A DNA stretch of 64,000 nucleotides from Tropicibacter oceani (GTDB lineage: Bacteria > Pseudomonadota > Alphaproteobacteria > Rhodobacterales > Rhodobacteraceae): positions 2,790,001 to 2,854,000 of the forward strand of contig NZ_CP124616.1 of the NCBI RefSeq assembly GCF_029958925.1, written 5' to 3'. Positions 24,205-33,864 of the stretch are shown in pieces. Positions within the stretch are counted from its first letter, which is position 1; each line of letters opens with the position of its first letter. Made by a program: the position numbers and the translations under genes. Under the pieces are notes generated by a model, which made no database searches, had not been told where the DNA came from, and saw only the letters and a program-made list of their open reading frames with translations.

Positions 24205-27200
24205 CTACCCCTGACGTTTCTTGATCGTCCCGGCCGCCTCGGCCAGGTCCCTTGCGATGGCAAAGGCGCCCTGGATCTTGGCCTTTTCCGTCGACCAGTC
24301 GCGGCGCACGACAATCTTGTTGTCCTTGACCTTGGCATGACCATTCTGCGCGTTGATGAACTGCACCAGCCCTTCGGGGCGCGCGAATTTGTCGTTGTGG
24401 AACTGCACAGTCGCCCCCTTGGGGCCGCCGTCCAGCTTGGCAATCCCGGCGCGTTTGCACATGGCCTTGATCCGCACCACCAGCAGCAGGGTGTTCACTT
24501 CGCGCGGCAGCTTGCCAAAACGGTCGATCAACTCGGCGGCAAAGCCTTCCAGTTCCACCTTGGTCGTCAGTGACGACAGGCGTCGATACAGCCCCAACCG
24601 CACGTCCAGATCGGGGACATAGTCCTCGGGGATCAGCACCGGCACGCCCAGGTTGATCTGGGGCGCCCATTGGCCATCGTCCTCGGTCAACCCTTCCATC
24701 TGGCCCGACCGGATCTTGGAGATCGCCTCTTCCAGCATGGATTGGTACAGTTCATAGCCCACATCGCGCATCTGGCCGGACTGTTCTTCGCCCAAAAGGT
24801 TGCCCGCCCCGCGAATGTCCAGGTCCTGGCTGGCAAGGTTGAACCCTGCCCCCAGCGTGTCCAGGCTGCCCAGAACGCGCAGACGCTTTTCGGCGGTCGT
24901 GGTCAGCTTGGCGCGCGGTTTCGTGGTCATATAGGCATAGGCGCGGGTTTTCGATCGCCCGACACGGCCGCGGATCTGGTACAGCTGGCTTAGCCCGAAC
25001 ATATCGGCGCGGTGCACGACCATGGTGTTGGCCGTGGGAATATCCAATCCGGATTCGACGATCGTCGTCGCCAGAAGCACGTCGTATTTGCCGTCGTAAA
25101 AGGCGTTCATCCGGTCGTCCAGTTCGCCCGCCGCCATCTGGCCATGGGCGACAACATAGGTCACCTCGGGCATCTGCTCTTTCAGAAAGGCCTCGATTTC
25201 CGGCAGGTCGGTGATGCGTGGCACCACGTAAAACGACTGCCCGCCGCGATAATGTTCGCGCAGCAGCGCCTCGCGGATCGTGACGGGATCGAATTCGCTG
25301 ATATAAGTGCGGATCGCCAGGCGGTCGACGGGCGGCGTGCCGATGATCGACAGGTCGCGCACGCCGGTCAGCGACAGCTGCAAGGTGCGCGGGATCGGCG
25401 TGGCAGTCAGGGTCAGAACGTGGATGTCGCTGCGCAGCTGTTTCAGACGTTCCTTGTGCTGCACGCCAAAGTGCTGTTCCTCGTCGATGATCAACAGACC
25501 AAGGTTGTTGAAGCGGATGCCCTTGGCCAGCAGCGCATGGGTGCCGATGGCAATGTCGACGGTCCCCTTCGAAATCCCCTCGCGCGTCAGATTGGCCTGT
25601 TTCGTGCCGACAAACCGCGACAGCGGCGCGACTTGCAGGGGAAAGCCCCGGAACCGTTCGGCAAAGCTTTTGTAGTGCTGACGCGCCAGCAGGGTCGTCG
25701 GCGCGATCACCGCCACCTGAACGCCGGACATGGCGGCGACAAAGGCCGCGCGCATGGCGACCTCGGTCTTGCCAAAGCCGACGTCGCCGCAGATCAAGCG
25801 ATCCATCGGCTGGCCAGAGTGCATATCGGTCATCACGTCGCTGATGGCCGACAGCTGGTCATCGGTTTCCTGATAGGGAAAGCGCGCGGCAAAGCTTTCA
25901 TAGGCACCGGGGGGCGGGTCCATCACCGGGGCCTTGCGCAGGGCGCGTTCGGCGGCGATGCGGATCAGGCGATCCGCCATCTCGCGGATACGTTCCTTGA
26001 GCTTGGCCTTCTTGGCTTGCCATGCGCCGCCGCCAAGGCGGTCAAGCAGCCCCTCTTCGTGGCCGTATTTGCTCAGCAGTTCGATGTTCTCGACCGGCAG
26101 GTACAGCTTGGCGCTTTCGGCATATTCCAGGCTGATGCATTCATGCGCAGCCCCGGCCGCGGTGATCACCTCGAGCCCCATGTAGCGGCCGATGCCGTGG
26201 TCGACATGAACCACCAGGTCGCCGGGCGACAGGCTTTGATGTTCGGTCAGGAAGTTTTCGGCGCGGCGTTTCTTGCGCGGTTGGCGGATCAGGCGATCGC
26301 CCAGCACGTCCTGTTCGGAAATGACGGTGATCCGGCCATCCATCCAGGGTGCCTCGAACCCCGCCTCAAGCGCCCAGACCGCCAGGTGCAAGCCCCGCTT
26401 GCCCAGCCGGGTGCCGTTCTGGATCGGGATCGCCTCGGCCAGGCCTTCGTCCTCGATCAACCCGGTCAGGCGTTCGCGCGCGCCTTCGGAGTAGGAGGCG
26501 ATCAGCACCGGGCCGTCTTTTATCCTTGCTTTAACGTGCGAGGCCAAAGCCCCGAAAAGGCTCAGGGTTTCCTGCTGGCGTTCGGGGGCAAAGCTGCGCC
26601 CGATGCGCCCGCCCGCGTCCACCACACCCGGCCCGCTGGCCTGCGGCAGCGGGTGCAGCTGCACCGCGCGGCGGTCCCCCAGCGCCGTCAGCCAGCCCGC
26701 ATCGTCAAGATACAGCTGATCGGGCGGGATCGGCTTGTAAACCGAGCTGCCCATCGTCTTTTTCTGCGCCATGGCAAGGCGCCGGGTTTCGTATTGGTCG
26801 GCAATGCTGTCCCAGCGCGCCAGCCGCGAGGCCGTCAGCTGGTCGTCCATCACCACCGGCGCGCCGGGCAGATAGTCGAACAGGGTTTCCAGCCGCGCAT
26901 GGAAGAACGGCAGCCAATGTTCGATGCCCTGATGCTTGCGCCCGGCGCTGACCGCCTCGTACAGCGGATCGTCGGTGCCGGCGGCGCCAAATTCGATGCG
27001 GTAATTCTGCCGGAACCGGGTGATCGCCGCTTCGTCCAGGATCACCTCGGACACGGGGGCCAGTTCGACCACTTCTAGCGCCTCGGTGGTGCGCTGGGTC
27101 GCGGCGTCAAAGCGGCGCGCGCCGTCCAGCACATCCCCAAAGAAATCCAGCCGCACAGGCCCGCCATGCCCCGGCGGGAAAATATCGACGATGCCGCCGC

Positions 27201-27669
27201 GAATGGCATAGTCGCCCGGTTCGGTCACCGTGGGGGCCTGGCTGAACCCCATGCGCACCAGGAACATGCGCAGCGCCTCTTCGTCGACGCGGTCACCGAC
27301 GCGCGCGGTAAAGGCTGCCTCTTGCAGCACCTCGCGCGCAGGGATGCGCTGGGTGGCGGCGGCAAGCGTGGTCAGCAGGATGTATTGCCCCGGCATCCCG
27401 TGCACCAACCCCGCCAGCGTCGCCATGCGCGCGGCGGAAATGTCGGCGTTGGGGGAAACGCGGTCATAGGGCAGGCAATCCCAGGCCGGAAAGGACAGCA
27501 CAGGCACATCGGGCGCAAAAAACGCCAGCGCATCGCGCATCGAGGCCAGCCGCTTGTCATCGCGGGCGACATGGATGACCGGGCCTGCCGCCTTGGCCAT
27601 CTCTTTCAGCAAAAGGGTTGCGTCAAAGCCCTCGGGGGCGCCGCCGATGGTGATCGTGTTCTGTGCCAT
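24205..27669 (-). CDS. mfd: Transcription-repair coupling factor
   Basis: ATP-dependent translocase that removes RNA polymerase stalled at DNA lesions and recruits UvrA. 1154 residues, the normal length. The UvrB-like N-terminal module covers ~1-340, the RNA polymerase-interaction domain lies around SPGDLVVHVDHGIGRYMGLE near residue 490 (in part), and the RecG-like motor has Walker A CGDVGFGKTEVAMRAAF near 640 and DEEQ box LLIIDEEQHFGVQH near 740. The TRG/C-terminal regulatory domain follows. It is read towards the EEP-family gene. Confidence 0.97.
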   Translation of the reverse strand: MAQNTITIGGAPEGFDATLLLKEMAKAAGPVIHVARDDKRLASMRDALAFFAPDVPVLSFPAWDCLPYDRVSPNADISAARMATLAGLVHGMPGQYILLTTLAAATQRIPAREVLQEAAFTARVGDRVDEEALRMFLVRMGFSQAPTVTEPGDYAIRGGIVDIFPPGHGGPVRLDFFGDVLDGARRFDAATQRTTEALEVVELAPVSEVILDEAAITRFRQNYRIEFGAAGTDDPLYEAVSAGRKHQGIEHWLPFFHARLETLFDYLPGAPVVMDDQLTASRLARWDSIADQYETRRLAMAQKKTMGSSVYKPIPPDQLYLDDAGWLTALGDRRAVQLHPLPQASGPGVVDAGGRIGRSFAPERQQETLSLFGALASHVKARIKDGPVLIASYSEGARERLTGLIEDEGLAEAIPIQNGTRLGKRGLHLAVWALEAGFEAPWMDGRITVISEQDVLGDRLIRQPRKKRRAENFLTEHQSLSPGDLVVHVDHGIGRYMGLEVITAAGAAHECISLEYAESAKLYLPVENIELLSKYGHEEGLLDRLGGGAWQAKKAKLKERIREMADRLIRIAAERALRKAPVMDPPPGAYESFAARFPYQETDDQLSAISDVMTDMHSGQPMDRLICGDVGFGKTEVAMRAAFVAAMSGVQVAVIAPTTLLARQHYKSFAERFRGFPLQVAPLSRFVGTKQANLTREGISKGTVDIAIGTHALLAKGIRFNNLGLLIIDEEQHFGVQHKERLKQLRSDIHVLTLTATPIPRTLQLSLTGVRDLSIIGTPPVDRLAIRTYISEFDPVTIREALLREHYRGGQSFYVVPRITDLPEIEAFLKEQMPEVTYVVAHGQMAAGELDDRMNAFYDGKYDVLLATTIVESGLDIPTANTMVVHRADMFGLSQLYQIRGRVGRSKTRAYAYMTTKPRAKLTTTAEKRLRVLGSLDTLGAGFNLASQDLDIRGAGNLLGEEQSGQMRDVGYELYQSMLEEAISKIRSGQMEGLTEDDGQWAPQINLGVPVLIPEDYVPDLDVRLGLYRRLSSLTTKVELEGFAAELIDRFGKLPREVNTLLLVVRIKAMCKRAGIAKLDGGPKGATVQFHNDKFARPEGLVQFINAQNGHAKVKDNKIVVRRDWSTEKAKIQGAFAIARDLAEAAGTIKKRQG

Positions 27670-27718
27670 GGCCGGTCACATGGCCCGACCGCCCTGCCAC
27701 GTCAATGGCACACGGGGC

Positions 27719-28246
27719 CTATCCGCCCAGAACATGCGCCGAAAGGTTCTGGTACATACCCCAAAGCGCCGTGCAAAAGATCGACGCCATGCCGATGAAC
27801 TGCACCAGCGTGCGGTGAATGCGCAGCCGGCGCCACAGCGCCTCGCCCTCGCCTTCGCCGTTCTGGATGCGCCGCGAGGACACGATGCTGAGCAGCCCGA
27901 CCAGCGTCAGCGGAAAGCCCAGCAGGAAAAGCGCCTGCGCCATCTCGACGTCATAGACAAAGCCGGTCAGCGCCAGCCCGGTCAGGAAGGCCGATCCAAG
28001 CGCCGTCAGCCACAGCCCCGCCTCATCGACGATGAACAAAAGCCGGTTGGTGTTGATGCGAACCAGGTCTTCAAGATCCTGTTCCGCCTGCCCGCCGTTG
28101 CGCCGCGCCCGGGCCACCATGTCGAAGGGCACGCCCAGGACCCAATGGCTTGCCGAGGACCAGACCACCGCCAGAACGATCCAGAACCACAGGTTCGAGA
28201 ACGATCGCATGTCGATCACTTCAAATACGGTACTGTACCAATCCAA
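27719..28246 (-). CDS. Conserved membrane protein (annotated elsewhere as SufBCD-related)
   Basis: 175 residues from a TTG at 28246 (DWYSTVFEVIDMRSFSN), or 163 from the ATG at 28210. I favour the longer form because I recall homologues starting MDWYSTVFEVID. Four hydrophobic segments are visible: LWFWIVLAVVWSSASHWVLG, GLWLTALGSAFLTGLALTGF (in part), AQALFLLGFPLTLVGLLSIV and TLVQFIGMASIFCTALWGMY. Related proteins carry the database name 'component of SufBCD complex'; nothing here supports iron-sulfur work. It is divergent from hemB with 123 bp between starts. Confidence 0.75.
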   Translation of the reverse strand: MDWYSTVFEVIDMRSFSNLWFWIVLAVVWSSASHWVLGVPFDMVARARRNGGQAEQDLEDLVRINTNRLLFIVDEAGLWLTALGSAFLTGLALTGFVYDVEMAQALFLLGFPLTLVGLLSIVSSRRIQNGEGEGEALWRRLRIHRTLVQFIGMASIFCTALWGMYQNLSAHVLGG

Positions 28247-28369
28247 GCGTCTGTCTTTCTTCCTGCCCTTGCCAGTCCCGCCGCGAACCCGGCGCAAATT
28301 GGCGCTGGGGACTTGATAGGACCGGCCATTCCATGCCACCCAAACAAGGCGTTTACAAGGACCAAGCCC

Positions 28370-29368
28370 ATGAAGCCGACAATTGCCGCTTTCCCTGCCA
28401 CCCGTTTGCGCCGGTTGCGCCGCACCCCGGCGATCCGCGCGCTGGTGCAGGAAACCACGCTAAGCCCTGCCGATTTCATCTGGCCGGTGTTTGTCCGCGA
28501 TGGCGAAGGCGTGGTGGAACCCATCGCCTCGATGCCCGGGGTGAACCGGCTGTCGATCGACAATGTGGTGCAGGCCGCGATCGAGGCGCATGCCCTTGGC
28601 ATCCCGGCGATCTGCCTGTTTCCCTACACCGACCCGGCCCTGAAAACCGAAGATTGCGCCGAGGCCTGGAACCCCGAAAACCTGTCCAACCGCGCCACCC
28701 GTGCGATCAAGGCGGCGGTGCCCGACATGGCGGTGATGACCGACGTGGCGCTGGACCCCTACAACATCAACGGCCACGACGGCTTTGTCGAAAATGGCGA
28801 AGTGGTCAATGACCGCACCGTCGAGGCGCTTGTGAAACAGGCGCTGTCGCAGGCGCAGGCCGGGGCCGACATCATCGGGCCGTCCGACATGATGGATGGC
28901 CGCATCGGCGCGCTGCGCAGTGCGCTTGAAGGGGCTGGCCACCAGAATGTGCTGCTGCTGTCCTATGCCGCGAAATATGCGTCGGCCTTTTACGGGCCGT
29001 TCCGCGATGCCGTTGGCGCCAGCGGCGCGCTGAAGGGCGACAAGAAGACCTATCAGCAGGACCCCGGCAATTCCGACGAGGCGATGCGCCTGATCCACCG
29101 CGATCTGAGCGAAGGCGCCGACATGGTCATGGTGAAACCCGGCATGCCCTATCTGGACATCTGCCAGCGCGCGAAACAGATGTTCGGCGCGCCAACCTTT
29201 GCCTACCAGGTGTCCGGCGAATACGCGATGCTGGCGGGCGCCGGGCAGCGCGGCTGGGTCGATGGCGACAAGGTGATGATCGAAAGCCTGATGGCTTTCA
29301 AACGCGCCGGATGCGATGGCGTTCTGACCTATTTCGCCCCCGCCGCGGCCCGGATTCTGAACGGCTGA
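28370..29368 (+). CDS. hemB: Delta-aminolevulinic acid dehydratase (porphobilinogen synthase)
   Basis: Condenses two 5-aminolevulinate molecules to porphobilinogen for heme, bacteriochlorophyll and cobalamin. 332 residues. RLRRTPAIRALVQET near residue 14, ALDPYNINGHDGFVE near 126, AKYASAFYGPFRDA near 204 (Schiff-base Lys region) and MVKPGMPYLDICQR near 257 (second Lys) are diagnostic. The Cys-rich zinc site of some homologues is replaced by DPYNINGHDG, the Mg-dependent type. Monocistronic by spacing. Confidence 0.96.
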   Translation: MKPTIAAFPATRLRRLRRTPAIRALVQETTLSPADFIWPVFVRDGEGVVEPIASMPGVNRLSIDNVVQAAIEAHALGIPAICLFPYTDPALKTEDCAEAWNPENLSNRATRAIKAAVPDMAVMTDVALDPYNINGHDGFVENGEVVNDRTVEALVKQALSQAQAGADIIGPSDMMDGRIGALRSALEGAGHQNVLLLSYAAKYASAFYGPFRDAVGASGALKGDKKTYQQDPGNSDEAMRLIHRDLSEGADMVMVKPGMPYLDICQRAKQMFGAPTFAYQVSGEYAMLAGAGQRGWVDGDKVMIESLMAFKRAGCDGVLTYFAPAAARILNG

Positions 29369-29509
29369 GCGCTGCGCTTAGCGGTGCATCGCCGACGCGC
29401 CACATGATGTGGTGACAAACCCACACGCCCTGCGTATAACATGACGCAACCGGCACATAAGCCGGATTTGAGGCCTTTCCCGAACGTCCAGAAAAGAACG
29501 AGCAGACAG

Positions 29510-30064
29510 ATGACAGTTACACGACGCACCCTGACCCTTGGCCTTTGCGCCACCTCCCTTCTGGCCGCCTGCGGCAACGGAGTAGGCGGACGCGGCGCCA
29601 GCACCATCGACGCCCGTGTCGACGCCACGCTGAGCCAGATGTACGCCGATTATCCCGGCACCCGCGACCTGGCGGCCAAGTCGACCGGGATGCTGGTCAT
29701 GCCCCTGGTGACCGAGGCCGGTTTCGGCATCGGCGGCGGGTTTGGCCGCGGCGCGCTGCGTGTGGGCGGTGCGACGGTGGATTACTACTCGGTCGCCAAG
29801 GCCTCGGGCGGTTTGCAGATCGGCGGCAAGCAGTATTCGCACGTTCTGTTCTTCATGACCGAGGACGCGCTGCAGACCTTCCGCCGCTCGCCCGGCTATG
29901 CGGCGGGCGCCAACATCGAATACGCCATTCCCGAACGCGGAGAGACCCTGGCAGCCGAGACGACAACCTCGCTGGCGCCGGTCATCGCGGTGATCTTTGG
30001 CCAGGCCGGCCTGCAGATCGGCGCGACCCTCGAAGGCGTCAAATACACCCGGATCATTCCGTAA
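29510..30064 (+). CDS. SYLF-domain (YSC84/BPSL1445-like) lipoprotein
   Basis: 184 residues. The N-terminus MTVTRRTLTLGLCATSLLAAC is a lipoprotein signal with lipobox LAAC and acylated Cys at 21; its RR pair may also allow Tat export. The rest is a SYLF lipid-binding domain: VMPLVTEAGFGIGGGFGRGAL near residue 63 (in part) and SHVLFFMTEDALQTF near 103. Such proteins bind phosphoinositides or other lipids in eukaryotes; bacterial function is unknown. It ends in a tandem hairpin region. Confidence 0.87.
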   Translation: MTVTRRTLTLGLCATSLLAACGNGVGGRGASTIDARVDATLSQMYADYPGTRDLAAKSTGMLVMPLVTEAGFGIGGGFGRGALRVGGATVDYYSVAKASGGLQIGGKQYSHVLFFMTEDALQTFRRSPGYAAGANIEYAIPERGETLAAETTTSLAPVIAVIFGQAGLQIGATLEGVKYTRIIP

Positions 30065-30090
30065 CACGCGCGTCCCAGCGCGCGTGTTAC
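30061..30090. terminator. 12-bp hairpin over the SYLF gene stop codon
   Basis: GTAACACGCGCG-TCCCAG-CGCGCGTGTTAC is a perfect 12-bp stem with a 6-base loop. It begins at the stop codon of the lipoprotein gene. There is no T-run, so termination is not certain. The same hairpin core recurs at 30164. Confidence 0.55.
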
Positions 30091-30104
30091 CGTTGGCAAG
30101 GTGG

Positions 30105-30123
30105 TCTTTTCGGCACGAAAAGA
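30105..30123. terminator. Small hairpin TCTTTTCG-GCA-CGAAAAGA
   Basis: Perfect 8-bp stem with a 3-base loop between the two copies of the GC hairpin. With them it forms three successive hairpins in the 177-bp gap between convergent genes. Confidence 0.4.
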
Positions 30124-30163
30124 TCCACAGCCAACTCCCTCACCATTCCAGACACAGCCCCGG

Positions 30164-30185
30164 CACGCGCGTCCCAGCGCGCGTG
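30164..30185. repeat. Second copy of the CACGCGCG-TCCCAG-CGCGCGTG hairpin
   Basis: 8-bp stem with exactly the same loop (TCCCAG) as the hairpin at 30061; the identity extends through GTGTTACT on the 3' side. It lies 57 bp before the usg stop, so it could end usg transcription from the other side. Confidence 0.6.
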
Positions 30186-30241
30186 TTACTGGGCATGTCA
30201 TGGCATAGGGTGGCGCGCGCTTTTCCCTGCGCGCGCCCCGT

Positions 30242-30511
30242 TCAGTGATAGTGGAATTCACCCACCACGTTGCGCCATTCGCCCGGTGAAATCATCTTGC
30301 GGTGGTTGAAGCGGACCGAATGCAGCGGGCCTTCGATCTCGTCTTGCCAGAACTCGATGAACTTGAACAACCGGGGGTGATCCGGGGCCAGATCGTAGTC
30401 CTGCCAGATGAAGGTGTTCAGCACATGGGCATAGTCGGGCATGTGGTAAAAGAACTCTGCCGTGGTCAGCCCATAGCCCTTCAGCATCAGTTCCGTTTCG
30501 CTTTCCTGCAT
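30242..30511 (-). CDS. usg: Usg family protein
   Basis: 89 residues. LMLKGYGLTTAEFFYHMPDYAHVLNTFIWQDYDLAPDHP, seen in part at residue 9 (GYGLTTAEFFYHMPDY), followed by KFIEFWQDEIEGPLHSVRF near 50, is the Usg family signature. These short cytosolic proteins are widespread in alphaproteobacteria and have no known function. It is read away from gyrA, whose start lies 194 bp to the right. Confidence 0.85.
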   Translation of the reverse strand: MQESETELMLKGYGLTTAEFFYHMPDYAHVLNTFIWQDYDLAPDHPRLFKFIEFWQDEIEGPLHSVRFNHRKMISPGEWRNVVGEFHYH

Positions 30512-30632
30512 CGCGTGACCTCATGGTTTCTTGTGTAAAAAGAAGTCTGTGCGCGCATTCATTACTTTTCAATGAAAACAGTGTGTTAGCAGCACCCGGA
30601 CCCGAGTGCCAAAATCCCCCATACCGCCGCCA

Positions 30633-30661
30633 TTGCACCCTACAACTTGTCTAGGGTATAA
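30633..30661 (+). promoter_or_regulatory. Candidate sigma-70 promoter of gyrA
   Basis: TTGCAC (30633-30638) and GTATAA (30656-30661) are 17 bp apart and match -35 and -10 hexamers at most positions. The -10 lies 45 bp before the GTG start of gyrA. An inverted repeat TTTTCA-ATGAAAA lies further upstream near 30568. Confidence 0.5.
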
Positions 30662-30705
30662 CCGCTGACAACAAGATATGGCATAGCAACGGACAGGCAA
30701 AACTC

Positions 30706-33462
30706 GTGAGCGATACGCCCGAAACCCCTGATAATGAAGAAGTAATTCGCGCGCCGCACAGCGGGCCTTCGATCTCGATCGAAAACGAGATGAAGAACAG
30801 CTATCTCGATTACGCCATGAGCGTGATCGTCAGCCGTGCGATTCCCGATCTTCGTGACGGGTTGAAACCTGTGCACCGGCGCATCCTTTATACGCTTTGG
30901 GAAAACGGCCAGACCCGCGCCAAGCCCTATCGCAAATGCGCGACGGCCGTCGGCGACGTGATGGGCCGCTATCACCCGCATGGCGACAGCGCGGTCTATG
31001 ACGCGCTGGTCCGCATGGCGCAGGATTTTTCCATGTCGCTGCCGCTGATCGACGGTCAGGGCAACTTTGGCTCGATGGATGGTGATCCGCCCGCTGCCTA
31101 CCGGTACACGGAATCGCGGCTGCAGAAATCGGCCGAGGCGCTGCTTGAGGACATCGACAAGGAAACCGTCGATTTCGTTCCCAACTATGCCAACGAACGG
31201 ATGGAACCCACGGTTCTGCCCGCCCGCTATCCCAACGTGCTGGTCAATGGCGCCGAAGGCATCGCCGTGGGCATGGCCACGCGCATCCCGCCCCACAACC
31301 TGGGCGAGGTGATCGACGCGACGCTGGCGCTGATGGAAAACCCGGATCTGACCTCGGAAGAGTTGAACCAGTACATACCTGCCCCCGATTTCCCCACCGG
31401 CGGCGTGATCCTGGGCCGGTCGGGCGCGCGCAAGGCCTATCTGGAAGGGCGCGGCAGCGTCATCATCCGCGCCAAGACCCGGATCGAGGAGATCCGCAAG
31501 GACCGTTACGCCATCATCATCGACGAGATCCCCTATCAGGTGAACAAGGCGACGATGATCGAACGCATCGCCGAAGCGGCGCGCGACAAGAAGATCGAAG
31601 GCATCGCCCACGTCCAGGACGAATCCGACCGGGACGGCGTGCGCGTGGTGGTCGAGCTCAAGCGTGACGCCACCGCCGAGGTGGTGCTGAACCAGTTGTT
31701 CCGCTTTACCCCGATGCAGACCTCCTTTGGCTGCAACATGCTGGCCCTGAACGGCGGCAAACCCGAACAGCTGACGCTGCGCGCCTTCCTCACCGCCTTT
31801 GTGGATTTCCGCGAGGACGTGATCGCGCGCCGGACAGCATATCTATTGCGCAAGGCGCGCGAGCGGTCACATATCCTGTGCGGCCTGGCGGTCGCCGTGT
31901 CCAACGTGGACGAGGTCGTGGCCACCATCCGCGCCTCGGCCGATGCCTCCGAGGCAAGAGAAAAACTGATGGCGCGCCGCTGGCCGGCAGGAGAAATCCT
32001 ACCCTTTATCGCGCTGATCGACGACCCCACCCACAAGGCCAACGAGGACGGCACCTACAACCTGTCGGAAACCCAGGCCCGCGCCATTCTGGAACTGCGC
32101 CTGCAGCGCCTGACCCAGTTGGGCGTCAAGGAAGTCACCGACGAGCTGGAAGAGCTGGCCGCCAAGATCAAGGATTACCTCGACATCCTGGGCAGCCGCG
32201 ACCGCATCATGCAGATCATCGGCGATGAAATGCGCCAGGTCCGCGATGATTTCGCCGTGCCGCGCCGCACCGCGATCGTCGACTGGTCCGGCGACATGGA
32301 CGACGAGGACCTGATCGAACAAGAGGACATGGTCGTCACCATCACCGCCGCCGGCTGGATCAAGCGTACCGCGCTGGCCGATTTCCGCGCCCAGAAGCGC
32401 GGCGGCAAGGGGCTGTCGGGCGGCGCCATGAAGGACGACGACGTGGTCACCAACCTCTTTGTCGCCAATACGCATACCCAGCTGCTGTTCTTCACCACCG
32501 ACGGCATGGCCTACAAGCTCAAGACCTGGCGCCTGCCGCTGGGCGGACGGACATCCAAGGGCAAGGCCATCGTCAACATCCTGCCGATCCCGACAGGGGT
32601 GTCGATTGCCGCCATCATGCCCGTCGACCGCGCCGAGGAAGACTGGGACGACCTGCAGATCGTCTTTGCCACGTCCAAGGGTTCGGTACGGCGCAACCGC
32701 CTGTCCGATTTCACAAACGTGAAATCCAACGGCAAGATCGCGATGAAGTTCGAGGGTGAGGACGAGAACACCCGCCTGATCAACGCGCGCATCTGCTCGG
32801 AAGACGACGACGTGATGCTTGTCACCAATTCGGGCCGGGCGATCCGCTTTGCAGTGCCGGATGTGCGGGTCTTCAACTCGCGCGCGTCGACCGGTGTGCG
32901 CGGTGTGCGCCTGCTTGGCGATGACGAGGTCGTGTCGATGTCGGTCATCCGCCATTTCGACGCCGAAAGCGACGAGCGTGCCTCGTATCTGAAGATGCGC
33001 CGCGCCATGGCCGGGATCACCGATGATGCCGAACAGGGCACCGACGAGGATGGCAATGCCGACAGCCCGCTGTCGCCCGAGCGCTATGCCGAAATGTCGG
33101 CGGCGGAAAACCTGATCCTCACGATCACCGCCAAGGGTCTTGGCAAACTGTCGTCCAGCCATGACTATCCGGTTCGGGGTCGCGGCGGCATGGGCGTCAC
33201 CGCTTGGGAAAAATCCATGCGCGGCGGCGACATCGTGGCCAGCTTCCCTGTCGAGATGGACGATCAGATCATGCTGGCCACCTCGACCGGCCAGTCGATC
33301 CGCGTGCCTGTCGACGGGATTTCCTTCCGTTCGCGCAGTGCGGGCGGCGTGAAGGTCTTCAACACCGGCAAGAACGAAGAGGTCGTTTCCGTGGCCTGGA
33401 TCGCCGATCAGGGCGACGAAGACGACGACGGCACCGGCGCCCCCGAAGACGCGGCGGAATAA
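30706..33462 (+). CDS. gyrA: DNA gyrase subunit A
   Basis: Breakage-reunion subunit of gyrase, which introduces negative supercoils with GyrB. 918 residues from a GTG start; the coding frame opens [14 protein letters not shown]. The catalytic Tyr is in [10 protein letters not shown] near residue 127. The quinolone region [20 protein letters not shown] keeps the susceptible Ser and Asp. GyrA-box QKRGGKGL near residue 564 marks the DNA-wrapping C-terminal domain. An acidic insertion ([16 protein letters not shown] near 773) lies within that domain, and the tail is very acidic (GDEDDDG). Confidence 0.98.
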   Translation: MSDTPETPDNEEVIRAPHSGPSISIENEMKNSYLDYAMSVIVSRAIPDLRDGLKPVHRRILYTLWENGQTRAKPYRKCATAVGDVMGRYHPHGDSAVYDALVRMAQDFSMSLPLIDGQGNFGSMDGDPPAAYRYTESRLQKSAEALLEDIDKETVDFVPNYANERMEPTVLPARYPNVLVNGAEGIAVGMATRIPPHNLGEVIDATLALMENPDLTSEELNQYIPAPDFPTGGVILGRSGARKAYLEGRGSVIIRAKTRIEEIRKDRYAIIIDEIPYQVNKATMIERIAEAARDKKIEGIAHVQDESDRDGVRVVVELKRDATAEVVLNQLFRFTPMQTSFGCNMLALNGGKPEQLTLRAFLTAFVDFREDVIARRTAYLLRKARERSHILCGLAVAVSNVDEVVATIRASADASEAREKLMARRWPAGEILPFIALIDDPTHKANEDGTYNLSETQARAILELRLQRLTQLGVKEVTDELEELAAKIKDYLDILGSRDRIMQIIGDEMRQVRDDFAVPRRTAIVDWSGDMDDEDLIEQEDMVVTITAAGWIKRTALADFRAQKRGGKGLSGGAMKDDDVVTNLFVANTHTQLLFFTTDGMAYKLKTWRLPLGGRTSKGKAIVNILPIPTGVSIAAIMPVDRAEEDWDDLQIVFATSKGSVRRNRLSDFTNVKSNGKIAMKFEGEDENTRLINARICSEDDDVMLVTNSGRAIRFAVPDVRVFNSRASTGVRGVRLLGDDEVVSMSVIRHFDAESDERASYLKMRRAMAGITDDAEQGTDEDGNADSPLSPERYAEMSAAENLILTITAKGLGKLSSSHDYPVRGRGGMGVTAWEKSMRGGDIVASFPVEMDDQIMLATSTGQSIRVPVDGISFRSRSAGGVKVFNTGKNEEVVSVAWIADQGDEDDDGTGAPEDAAE

Positions 33463-33475
33463 GCCAATATTTAAC

Positions 33476-33506
33476 CTCCCTTCCCCATAGTCACGCGGGA
33501 AGGGAG
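33476..33506 (+). promoter_or_regulatory. Hairpin masking the ribosome binding site of the next gene
   Basis: CTCCCTTCCC (33476-33485) pairs perfectly with GGGAAGGGAG (33497-33506) across an 11-base loop. The right arm holds the Shine-Dalgarno GGGAG, 7 nt before the ATG at 33514. The structure would hide the ribosome binding site in RNA. There is no T-run, so a simple gyrA terminator is less likely. Confidence 0.6.
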
Positions 33507-33513
33507 ACACCCC

Positions 33514-33864
33514 ATGAACCTCTATACCTGTTCGATCGACCTGCGGAACGACGGCGTGGCGCTGAAATTCGCCAAGGCGCTGGATGAATGGATGACCCAT
33601 TTGCAGGAACGCAAGGTCATCCTCAGCTGGCAGTTGTACCGCCGCAAGCTGAACCTGGCCTCATCCTCGCACCGCGATTTCCTGCTGCAGATCGCGGTTC
33701 AGGACCTGGCCCAACTGGACCAGGCCTTTCGCACGCTGGGGCAACATGACGAAACCGTCGACATGCTGTATCGGGCCGTGCACGACCAGATCATGCACGC
33801 CGAATTCGGGTTGTACCGCCCCTTCCCCGACCCTGAGCGGGCCGAGAGGATGGCGCTGCTTTAA
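33514..33864 (+). CDS. Conserved hypothetical protein (DUF6614-like)
   Basis: 116 residues, soluble: MNLYTCSIDLRNDGVALKFAK at the start (in part), then KVILSWQLYRRKLNLASS near residue 35 and FLLQIAVQDLAQLDQAF near 58. I recall similar Rhodobacteraceae proteins as DUF6614; the name is uncertain and function unknown. It follows gyrA by 51 bp with a hairpin over its ribosome binding site. Its stop overlaps the end of the carboxypeptidase gene by 4 bp in convergent arrangement. Confidence 0.78.
   Translation: MNLYTCSIDLRNDGVALKFAKALDEWMTHLQERKVILSWQLYRRKLNLASSSHRDFLLQIAVQDLAQLDQAFRTLGQHDETVDMLYRAVHDQIMHAEFGLYRPFPDPERAERMALL

Noticed and set aside
25012-27078. 688-codon plus-strand frame inside mfd
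   Set aside because: mfd is complete and intact on the minus strand.
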